Shown here: piece after piece, positions 1-6,243 of the stretch | Layout of the letters: each line of letters begins with the position of its first letter | How positions within the stretch are numbered: position 1 is the first letter of the stretch | Assembly (NCBI GenBank): GCA_902493345.1 | Contig: CABUPM010000017.1 | Location: 1 to 27,836 of the forward strand | DNA length: 27,836 nt | Source: an uncultured Eubacteriales bacterium | GTDB lineage: Bacteria; Bacillota; Clostridia; Lachnospirales; Bianqueaceae | Direction: 5' to 3' | The notes under the pieces: generated by a model | Seen by the model: the letters and a program-made list of their open reading frames with translations, nothing else | What the model was told of the DNA's origin: nothing | Databases searched by the model: none | Position numbers and translations under genes: made by a program

Positions 1-14
1 ATTTCATATAGCAA

Positions 15-48
15 TACCCCCAATACTGGGTGTCCAGTATTGGGGGTA
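15..48. repeat. Perfect 15-bp stem, 4-nt loop hairpin
   Basis: Positions 15-29 are perfectly complementary to 34-48, with loop GTGT at 30-33. The stem carries five consecutive G:C pairs. It is the last of three hairpins downstream of nrdG, which is read on the minus strand. No long U-run follows on either strand, so it is not a textbook intrinsic terminator. It may stabilise the 3' end of the transcript or be part of an element continuing past the window edge. The structure is seen directly; the role is inferred. Confidence 0.75.
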
Positions 49-54
49 CACATC

Positions 55-188
55 AGAATCCTATAAAACTCTGGTACACCCAGGTGTCTCATTCACTAAA
101 GTGTACCAGATATTTTCGAAAACCCAGAGAATCCTATAAAATTCTGGTACACCCAAGAGCCTCACTCTCAAAAGTGTACCTGGGTTTT
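55..188. repeat. Two 73-bp-period tandem repeat units, each with a GGTACAC/GTGTACC stem
   Basis: Unit 1 starts at 55 and unit 2 at 128. Over the first 53 bases they differ at about seven positions. Both open with AGAATCCTATAAAA and contain an inverted repeat: CTGGTACAC (71-79) with GTGTACCAG (101-109) in unit 1, and GGTACAC (146-152) with GTGTACC (174-180) in unit 2. Most differences fall in the loops while the stems are kept, which suggests the fold is what matters. Unit 2 is also enclosed by AAAACCCAG (119-127) and CTGGGTTTT (180-188). A further GGTACAC lies at 45-51. No coding sequence is evident. It could be an intergenic repeat family, the end of a mobile element lying to the left, or a compound terminator for nrdDG. 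Confidence 0.7.
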
Positions 189-207
189 TGTCACATGTGA
201 ACCCCCT

Positions 208-747
208 TTAGTTGGAAGCTTGACTCTCGTCCCAGAGAGTTAGAACATAATTCTGACGGGTCAGATTCAGGTCGATGATCCTCTGATTGGAGGAACCGCG
301 GAATTTTAACGTGATGTCCCGCAGGGCCGCGATATAGCGACCGTCGACCAGAACATCGATCAGGGACAGGAGCTCTTCGGTAACTTCACAGTTTGGATAA
401 GCGCCCAGTTGCAGCAGTTCATCATCATAGCGGAAACCGGAAAAGGCCCAGATGTTTTTAGCAGGATAGACGCTGCGGACCTTATGCAGGAAGGGCAGCA
501 GCGCCCGCTGGTTTGCAGGCTCAAAAGGTTCGCCGCCCAGAAGGGTCAGACCGCGGATATACGAGGGAGAGAGCATCTCCAGAAGCAGGGCTTCTGTCTC
601 AGCGGTAAAGGGCTTGCCATAGAGAAAATCCCAAGTCTGGGGCTGAAAGCACTGTTCACAGTGGTTGGTACAGCCGGAGACAAAGAGGGAGACGCGGACG
701 CCCAAGCCGTTGGCAATATCACAATTTTTGATTTCGCTATAATACAT
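208..747 (-). CDS. nrdG: Anaerobic ribonucleotide reductase activating protein (radical SAM)
   Basis: The 179-residue protein is the activase that uses a [4Fe-4S] cluster and S-adenosylmethionine to install the glycyl radical on NrdD, so dNTPs can be made without oxygen. The radical-SAM cysteines are visible as C26-x3-C30-x2-C33, and the SAM-binding GGEPF motif lies at about 71-75. Length matches the family (about 150-180 residues). The ATG at 747 is preceded by a strong AGGAGGT site about seven bases upstream. It lies 85 bp downstream of nrdD on the same strand, with a perfect hairpin between them, so the two are very probably co-transcribed. Function is assigned from motifs plus linkage to nrdD; confidence is high. 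Confidence 0.96.
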   Translation of the reverse strand: MYYSEIKNCDIANGLGVRVSLFVSGCTNHCEQCFQPQTWDFLYGKPFTAETEALLLEMLSPSYIRGLTLLGGEPFEPANQRALLPFLHKVRSVYPAKNIWAFSGFRYDDELLQLGAYPNCEVTEELLSLIDVLVDGRYIAALRDITLKFRGSSNQRIIDLNLTRQNYVLTLWDESQASN

Positions 748-778
748 GATGACCTCCTGTGGAGTTCTTATGGAACAA

Positions 779-802
779 GGACACTCGAAAAATCGAGTGT
801 CC
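779..802. repeat. Intercistronic 10-bp perfect stem-loop between nrdD and nrdG
   Basis: GGACACTCGA (779-788) pairs perfectly with TCGAGTGTCC (793-802) around a four-base A (T on the minus strand) loop. No U-run follows on the minus strand, so it should not terminate nrdDG transcription efficiently. Its position between the nrdD stop and the nrdG ribosome site suggests mRNA processing or differential stability of the two cistrons. That role is inferred. Confidence 0.6.
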
Positions 803-832
803 AGGATATGTATACATGAGAATCAGAGAATT

Positions 833-3016
833 TTACAGGTGTAGTACACGTTCCTTGATCTCCTGCGTGCGGCCCTGATTCCAGAACTGGGTGCCGATGT
901 AACCACAGGTACGCCGCGCGACATTCAGTTTGGCCTGATCGCGGTTTCCGCAGTTGGGGCACTCCCAGACCAGCTTGCCTTCGTCCTCACGGATCTGAAT
1001 CTCGCCGTCATAGCCGCAGACCTGGCAGTAATCCGACTTGGTATTGAGCTCGGCATACATGATGTTCTCATAGATGAACTTCATGATCTCCAGTACAGCG
1101 TCCAGATTGTCCTGCATGTTGGGGACTTCCACATAGCTGATCGCGCCGCCGGGAGAAAGATTCTGGAATTTGGATTCCAGAGCCAGCTTATGAAAAGCGT
1201 CGATGGGCTCGGTGACATGGACATGATAGCTGTTTGTGATATAGTTGCGGTCGGTGACGCCGGGGATGATGCCGAAACGGCGCTGCAGACACTTGGCAAA
1301 CTTATAGGTGGTGGACTCCAGAGGCGTGCCGTACAGAGAATAGTCGATATTCTCCGCTTCCTTCCATTTGGCGCAGGCATCGTTCAGCGCCTGCATGACC
1401 TTCAGACCAAAGGCTTCGCCTTCCGGCTCGGTCAGCTTTTTGCCGGTCACCTCATAGACGCATTCCCAGAGGCCGGCATAGCCCAGGGAAAGGGTAGAAT
1501 ACCCGCCGTGCAGAAGCTTGGTGATGGGCTCGCCCTTTTTCAGACGTGCCAAAGCGCCGTATTGCCACAGGATGGGCGCGGCGTCGGAGAGAGTTCCCTC
1601 CAAACGCTCATGACGGCACTGCAGAGCCTTATGACACAGCTCCAGCCGCTCCTGCAGTACGGACCAGAACTTGTCTTCGTTCTTTCCGTCCGCGCAGGCG
1701 GTACAGGCAGCGTCCACCAGATTGATGGTGACGACACCCTGATTAAATCTTCCGTAATACTTGGGCTTTCCGTTTTCATCGACATAGGGAGTCAGGAAAC
1801 TGCGGCAGCCCATACAGGTATAGCAGTTGCCGTTGCCGTTTTTGTCGACCTTGAGCTTCAGCATGACCTTTTCGGAGATATAGTCCGGAACCATGCGCTT
1901 TGCCGTACATTTGGCGGCAAGACGGGTCAGATACCAATACGGAGCGTCTTCGGAGATGTTGTCCTCCTCCAGTACATAGATCAGCTTGGGGAAAGCAGGG
2001 GTCACATAGACGCCTGCTTCGTTCTTGACGCCGCGGTAGCGCTGCTTCAGAACTTCTTCGATAATCATGGCCAGATCCTTCTTCAGCTGAGGATCCTTGG
2101 CCTCATTCAGGTACATGAACACCGTTACAAAAGGAGCCTGACCGTTGGTCGTCAGCAGTGTGACCACCTGATACTGAATGGTCTGTACACCGCGTTCAAT
2201 CTCTTCGCGCAGACGGCCTTCTACGATCTGGGCGATCTTTTCCTCGGTTGTCTCGATCCCAAGTTCCTGGAACTCGCGGCGGACAGCGCGGAAAATCTTT
2301 TCCCGGGAGACCTGTACAAAGGGAGCCAGATGCGTCAGGGAAATGGACTGGCCGCCATACTGATTGGAGGCAACCTGCGCGATGATCTGGGTCGCGATAT
2401 TGCAGGCCGTAGAGAAGCTATGGGGCTTCTCAATCATGGTGCCGGAGATGACAGTGCCGTTTTGCAGCATATCCTCCAGGTTGACCAGATCGCAGTTGTG
2501 CATGTGCTGCGCAAAATAGTCCGCGTCATGGAAGTGCAGAATTCCCTGCTGATGGGCCTCTACGATTTCCCGCGGCAACAGGATGCGCTCGGTGATGTCC
2601 TTGCTGACTTCACCGGCCATATAGTCGCGCTGCACGCTGTTGACGGTGGGGTTTTTATTGGAATTCTCCTGCTTGATCTCTTCGTTGTTGCATTCGATCA
2701 GGGTCAGAATGCTGTCATCGGTCGTATTGGAACGGCGAACCAGGCTGCGGGTATAACGATAGGTGATATAGCGCTTGGCCACTTCGTAGGCGCCGTGAGC
2801 CATGATCTGCTTTTCCACAAGGTCCTGGATCTCTTCCACAGACAGAGCTCGGTTCATCGTCTCACAGCTCTTCTGTACAGAGTCTGCGATTCTCTGAATC
2901 TGGGTGGGCGTCATACGCTCGGTTTCTTTAGAAGCATTATTGGCTTTTGTAACCGCCACAACGATTTTGTTGATGTCAAAATCAACCTCAGTTTTATTTC
3001 TCTTTATAATCTTCAC
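833..3016 (-). CDS. nrdD: Anaerobic (class III) ribonucleoside-triphosphate reductase
   Basis: The 727-residue catalytic subunit reduces ribonucleoside triphosphates to deoxyribonucleotides under anoxia. Residues 1 to about 95 form an ATP-cone allosteric domain, followed by the ten-stranded barrel with the CYTCMGCR segment. The C-terminus has the zinc site C664/C667 and C686/C689 and the glycyl-radical loop RTCGYIG, with Gly705 as the predicted radical residue. The start is GTG at 3016, preceded by an AAGGGA ribosome site about 12 bases upstream. A strong promoter with two NrdR-box-like sites lies upstream (3076-3129), consistent with dNTP-level control by NrdR, though nrdR is not in this window. 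The partner activase nrdG follows. All motifs expected for an active enzyme are present. Confidence 0.97.
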   Translation of the reverse strand: MKIIKRNKTEVDFDINKIVVAVTKANNASKETERMTPTQIQRIADSVQKSCETMNRALSVEEIQDLVEKQIMAHGAYEVAKRYITYRYTRSLVRRSNTTDDSILTLIECNNEEIKQENSNKNPTVNSVQRDYMAGEVSKDITERILLPREIVEAHQQGILHFHDADYFAQHMHNCDLVNLEDMLQNGTVISGTMIEKPHSFSTACNIATQIIAQVASNQYGGQSISLTHLAPFVQVSREKIFRAVRREFQELGIETTEEKIAQIVEGRLREEIERGVQTIQYQVVTLLTTNGQAPFVTVFMYLNEAKDPQLKKDLAMIIEEVLKQRYRGVKNEAGVYVTPAFPKLIYVLEEDNISEDAPYWYLTRLAAKCTAKRMVPDYISEKVMLKLKVDKNGNGNCYTCMGCRSFLTPYVDENGKPKYYGRFNQGVVTINLVDAACTACADGKNEDKFWSVLQERLELCHKALQCRHERLEGTLSDAAPILWQYGALARLKKGEPITKLLHGGYSTLSLGYAGLWECVYEVTGKKLTEPEGEAFGLKVMQALNDACAKWKEAENIDYSLYGTPLESTTYKFAKCLQRRFGIIPGVTDRNYITNSYHVHVTEPIDAFHKLALESKFQNLSPGGAISYVEVPNMQDNLDAVLEIMKFIYENIMYAELNTKSDYCQVCGYDGEIQIREDEGKLVWECPNCGNRDQAKLNVARRTCGYIGTQFWNQGRTQEIKERVLHL

Positions 3017-3075
3017 GGCAATTCGGATCCCTTCTGATTCGATATTACACAGTCTCTATCGAAATGTGCAAATTT

Positions 3076-3105
3076 AGTATAACACAACATGTAGTTGTAT
3101 GTCAA
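3076..3105 (-). promoter_or_regulatory. SigA-type promoter for nrdD-nrdG
   Basis: Read on the minus strand there is a perfect TTGACA (-35, plus-strand 3100-3105), an 18-bp spacer, and TATACT (-10, plus-strand 3076-3081). The predicted start of transcription is about 50-55 bases before the GTG codon. The first NrdR-like box occupies the spacer almost exactly. Confidence 0.8.
3082..3097. promoter_or_regulatory. Putative NrdR box 1
   Basis: ACACAACATGTAGTTG resembles the partly palindromic NrdR box (published consensus acaCwAtATaTwGtgt). It lies between the -35 and -10 of the nrdD promoter. Binding here would block RNA polymerase. The assignment rests on sequence resemblance, the nrd target gene, and a second box 32 bp away. 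Confidence 0.65.
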
Positions 3106-3113
3106 TTGGTAAA

Positions 3114-3129
3114 ACACAATATACGGGAC
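3114..3129. promoter_or_regulatory. Putative NrdR box 2
   Basis: ACACAATATACGGGAC matches the left half of the NrdR consensus very well and the right half poorly. Its start is 32 bp from the start of box 1, about three helical turns, which is the usual spacing of tandem NrdR boxes. It lies just upstream of the -35 hexamer. Confidence 0.55.
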
Positions 3130-3179
3130 TGTTTTGACGAAATTTTTGAGATGGTTTTGTGCAAAACAAACAGAGGTAT

Positions 3180-3208
3180 AAAAAAGGGGTGAGCGCTGAG
3201 GCTCACCC
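3180..3208 (-). terminator. Intrinsic terminator of the DAHP synthase gene
   Basis: GGGTGAGC (3187-3194) pairs with GCTCACCC (3201-3208). On the minus strand the stem is followed by a run of six T-equivalents (3180-3185). It begins 12 bases past the stop codon at 3220 and separates this gene from nrdD. Confidence 0.85.
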
Positions 3209-3219
3209 AAACCATCAGA

Positions 3220-4263
3220 TTATAAGGCCCACAGCTTGTCTGCGATATCGTAGATCATGGCTTCGGTGCCAGTCCAGCCAAGGCAGGGATCCGTGATGGA
3301 TTTGCCATAGACTTGGTGGGGGCCGATTTTCTGAGCGCCGTCCTCCAGATAACTCTCCACCATAAAGCCCTTGACGAGCTTAGCGATCTGCGCGTTATAC
3401 CGCATGCTGTGCAGGACCTCAGAGATGATGCGGGGCTGCTGCTCGAACTGCTTGCCGGAATTATTGTGATTGGCGTCCACAACGATGGCCGGATTGGTAA
3501 ATCCCTTTTTCAGATAGATGTCCGTAGTATACAGAAGATCTTCAAAATGATAATTGGGAATGCTCCGGCCGCTCAGATGCTCCAGGCCTCCGCGCAAAAT
3601 CGCGTGCGTGTAAGGATTGCCGGTCGTCGTCGCCTCCCAGTTGCGGTAGATAAAGTCATGCGAATGCTGCGCCGCGTGGATGGCGTTAAACATCATGTCC
3701 AGATCGCCGTTGGTGCCGTTCTTCATTCCGACCGGAACGTCCAGCCCGCTGGCAGTCAGACGATGCTGCTGGTTCTCCACGGAACGCGCGCCGACAGCGA
3801 CATATCCCAGAATATCATCCAGAAAAGCGTAGTTGGCGGGGTAGAGCATCTCATCCGCCGTTACAAAGCCGGTCTCGCTCAGAACATGCAGGTGCATCCT
3901 GCGGATGGCCTTGATTCCCTCAAATGCATTCGGCTGAGCGTTCGGATCCGGCTGGTGCATCATGCCCTTGTAGCCTTCGCCGGTGGTACGGGGCTTATTG
4001 GTGTAGACTCTGGGAATGATCAGAATCTTATCCGCTACCTTTTCCTGTACCTTGGCAAGACGGGTGGTATATTCCAGAACAGCCGGCTCATTGTCGGCGG
4101 AGCAGGGACCGATGATGAGGAGCAGACGGGAGTCCTCACCGGACAGAACCTTTTTGATCTCGTTGACCTTTTCCGCCTGGCGGGCGGTCATGGCTGAGCT
4201 AAGAGGCATCAGCGCCTTCAGATGCTCTGCGGAGGGCAGAGTACGGATATATTCAAAACTCAT
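3220..4263 (-). CDS. Class I 3-deoxy-7-phosphoheptulonate (DAHP) synthase
   Basis: The 347-residue enzyme condenses phosphoenolpyruvate with erythrose 4-phosphate, the first step of the shikimate pathway to aromatic amino acids. It is of the AroF/AroG/AroH type. It shows IIGPCS with the metal-binding Cys54, the PEP-binding RVYTNKPRTT segment (Arg85, Lys90), GARSVENQQHR, NGTNGD, the DANHNNSGKQ loop, GFMVES and a C-terminal YGKSITDPCLGW. Length equals that of the E. coli isozymes (about 350). The ATG at 4263 has a GGAGG site upstream. The gene stands alone, with its own terminator and a promoter at 4302-4330. trpA/trpB of a downstream branch lie 22 kb away on the same strand, but not in the same operon. 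Which amino acid inhibits it cannot be read from the sequence, so no aroF/G/H letter is given. Confidence 0.95.
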   Translation of the reverse strand: MSFEYIRTLPSAEHLKALMPLSSAMTARQAEKVNEIKKVLSGEDSRLLLIIGPCSADNEPAVLEYTTRLAKVQEKVADKILIIPRVYTNKPRTTGEGYKGMMHQPDPNAQPNAFEGIKAIRRMHLHVLSETGFVTADEMLYPANYAFLDDILGYVAVGARSVENQQHRLTASGLDVPVGMKNGTNGDLDMMFNAIHAAQHSHDFIYRNWEATTTGNPYTHAILRGGLEHLSGRSIPNYHFEDLLYTTDIYLKKGFTNPAIVVDANHNNSGKQFEQQPRIISEVLHSMRYNAQIAKLVKGFMVESYLEDGAQKIGPHQVYGKSITDPCLGWTGTEAMIYDIADKLWAL

Positions 4264-4301
4264 AGTGGAGCCTCCATTTCTCTAAGATAGTATTATAGGT
4301 T

Positions 4302-4330
4302 ATTATATAAGAAGCAACTTCAAAATGCAA
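4302..4330 (-). promoter_or_regulatory. Probable promoter of the DAHP synthase gene
   Basis: On the minus strand a perfect TATAAT (plus-strand 4302-4307) lies 17 bp from TTGCAT (plus-strand 4325-4330). A second TATAAT-like hexamer is at 4292-4297 without a convincing -35. The leader before the ATG would be about 30 bases, leaving no room for a T-box or riboswitch. Confidence 0.5.
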
Positions 4331-4347
4331 GCCTTAATTTTACAAAA

Positions 4348-4370
4348 TTCTTGTGCAAGAACAGTATAAT
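4348..4370 (+). promoter_or_regulatory. Dyad abutting a TATAAT hexamer upstream of the ABC exporter operon
   Basis: TTCTTG (4348-4353) and CAAGAA (4356-4361) form a six-base inverted repeat around TG. It ends three bases before a perfect TATAAT (4365-4370) on the plus strand. No good -35 hexamer lies 16-18 bp upstream of this TATAAT. The arrangement is typical of an operator within a weak, possibly activator-dependent promoter, for example one read by a MerR- or MarR-like regulator. No such regulator gene is adjacent, so the role is inferred. Confidence 0.4.
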
Positions 4371-4413
4371 TCTGCTCAAAAAATGGATAAATGCAACCAA
4401 ATGAAAAAAACAT

Positions 4414-4442
4414 TTGAAAAATTTGCGTAAAACTAGTATGAT
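4414..4442 (+). promoter_or_regulatory. Promoter of the ABC exporter operon
   Basis: TTGAAA (4414-4419), a 17-bp spacer and TATGAT (4437-4442) form a good SigA promoter. Transcription would begin at about 4449. This places the possible upstream start codons (TTG at 4414, ATG at 4438) inside promoter hexamers, and so favours the TTG at 4474 as the true start of the first gene. Confidence 0.6.
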
Positions 4443-4473
4443 AGAATCAGACAAAGTACAGGGGGGTATAGAA

Positions 4474-6243
4474 TTGTTTCGTTCTGCTTATATCAGAAAA
4501 TATCTGAAAAAGTATCTGGGACGCTATCTGCTGGGATTGGTGGGAATCAATCTGGTCAATATGGCGCTGGTGTATTTGCCGCGTTTGATCGGAGATACTA
4601 CGGACGGCCTGGCGATGGGAACCTATAAGATGGAGGATCTGTGGAAGACAGCCTTGTTCGCGTTGATCATCGGACTGTGTGTATTCGCGGGCCGGATGAT
4701 GTGGCGTATCTTCTTCCTGGGAACCTCCCGGATGATCGAATACGATATCCGAGGAGATCTGTTTGCTCATCTGGAGACGCTCTCGCTGCGCTTCTATAAT
4801 GAGAACAAATCCGGAGACCTGATGGCGTATGTGGTCAACGATCTGAACGCGGTCCGCAATACATTGGCCAACGGATTGATTACGGCGCTGGACGCGGTGA
4901 CCATGTTGACGATGGTGCTGTATCAGATGCTGACGGGTGTCAGTATTTCACTGACCGTATTGGCTCTGATCCCGATGCCGCTGATCGCTTTTGCCAGTAT
5001 CAAGATGCGGCGTCTGATCCATATAAAATTCCGTGAAAAACAGGAATCTTTCGCCAATCTGACGGATCAGGTGCAGGAATCCGTCTCCGGTATCCGAGTG
5101 ATCAAGTCCTTTGTGCAGGAAGAGAAGGAAGCTGAGGCCTTTGATGAAAAGGCTAAGGACAATTATCAGAAGAACATGACATTGACGCGGATCATGGCTG
5201 TTCTGGAGCCGATCATCGGTGTCATTACGGGAATCAGTACATTGATCACGCTTCTCTACGGCGGATATCTGACCATGGTAGGACAGATTTCGCTGGGTGA
5301 CTTTATCGCGTTCATTCAGTATCTGTTGATGCTGGCAGGACCGCTGTCCGGTATGGGCCGCTGCATCAATACTTTCTCTCAGGGTAATGCTTCTCTGGCG
5401 CGTCTGGAGACCATCCTGAACGCCAAGCCGGATGTACAGGATCTGTCAACGGCGGATCCGCAGGCCAAGGTAGAAGGGCAGATTACCTATGATCATCTGA
5501 ATTTCCGGTATCCCAACAGCTCGGAGGATGCGCTGAAGGATATCAATGTACGCGTGGAGAAGGGACAGACGATCGGTATTATCGGCCGGACAGGAAGCGG
5601 CAAAACGACTTTTGTGTCCCTCCTTTTGAGAATGTACAATACCAAGAGAGGGGAACTCAGCCTGGACGGGCGGGACATCCTGGATTACCCGCTGCATACG
5701 CTGCGTTCTTCGATCGGTTATGTGCCGCAGGATAACTTCCTGTTCTCGGACACCATTGCTAACAATATCCGTTTCGGATGTCGGGATGCCAGTATGGAGC
5801 AGGTGGAGCAGGCGGCCAAGATGGCCGATGTGCATGAGAATATCATAGACTTCCCAGATGGCTATGAAACGCTGGTCGGCGAGCGGGGCGTAACCCTGTC
5901 CGGCGGACAGAAGCAGCGGGTGTCCATCGCCAGAGCGCTGATCAAGGATCCTCCGATTCTGATCCTGGACGACGCGGTCTCCGCGGTAGACACCGAGACG
6001 GAGGAACATATTCTGCATGCGCTTAAGGAAGCGCGTCAGGGAAAGACAACCATCATCATCGCGCACAGAATCAGTACGATTCAGCATGCGGATCAGATCC
6101 TCGTGATCGACGACGGACGGATTGTGCAGCATGGACGCCATGAAGAGCTGAGTCAGGCGGATGGCGTCTATAAGACGATCTATGAGAAACAGCTGCTGGA
6201 AGAGGAGATTAACCAGCATCCGGAACAAAGGGGGAATATCTGA
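4474..6243 (+). CDS. Heterodimeric multidrug-type ABC exporter, subunit 1 (BmrC/YheI-like)
   Basis: This half-transporter has an N-terminal membrane domain of six helices and a C-terminal ATPase domain. Numbered from the TTG at 4474 it has 589 residues, close to B. subtilis BmrC. That TTG has a strong AGGGGGGT ribosome site (4460-4467); an in-frame TTG at 4414 would add 20 residues but sits in the -35 box. The Walker A is GRTGSGKT (Lys377) and the signature LSGGQ (475-479) is canonical. The Walker B reads ILILDD, with Asp500 where the catalytic glutamate should be, so its own ATP site is degenerate. The stop TGA overlaps the ATG of the next gene by one base (TGATG), so the partner is translationally coupled. 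The substrate is unknown; multidrug export is inferred from the family. Confidence 0.92.
   Translation: MFRSAYIRKYLKKYLGRYLLGLVGINLVNMALVYLPRLIGDTTDGLAMGTYKMEDLWKTALFALIIGLCVFAGRMMWRIFFLGTSRMIEYDIRGDLFAHLETLSLRFYNENKSGDLMAYVVNDLNAVRNTLANGLITALDAVTMLTMVLYQMLTGVSISLTVLALIPMPLIAFASIKMRRLIHIKFREKQESFANLTDQVQESVSGIRVIKSFVQEEKEAEAFDEKAKDNYQKNMTLTRIMAVLEPIIGVITGISTLITLLYGGYLTMVGQISLGDFIAFIQYLLMLAGPLSGMGRCINTFSQGNASLARLETILNAKPDVQDLSTADPQAKVEGQITYDHLNFRYPNSSEDALKDINVRVEKGQTIGIIGRTGSGKTTFVSLLLRMYNTKRGELSLDGRDILDYPLHTLRSSIGYVPQDNFLFSDTIANNIRFGCRDASMEQVEQAAKMADVHENIIDFPDGYETLVGERGVTLSGGQKQRVSIARALIKDPPILILDDAVSAVDTETEEHILHALKEARQGKTTIIIAHRISTIQHADQILVIDDGRIVQHGRHEELSQADGVYKTIYEKQLLEEEINQHPEQRGNI

Noticed and set aside
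55..188. Possible CRISPR array in the left-edge repeats
   Set aside because: There are only two imperfect units, with variation inside the unit and no equal-length unrelated spacers; no cas genes are present.
1190..3037. 615-codon plus-strand open frame opposite nrdD
   Set aside because: It lies wholly antisense to a clearly conserved nrdD and has no recognisable domain or ribosome site. Long antisense frames arise from codon bias in the sense gene.
4383..4430. 15-codon leader peptide upstream of the ABC operon, by analogy with bmrB
   Set aside because: There is no ribosome site, it starts only a few bases after the putative transcription start, and no terminator/antiterminator pair follows.
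5446..6228. 260-codon minus-strand open frame opposite the first ABC gene
   Set aside because: It is the mirror of the conserved ATPase domain, with no independent signals.
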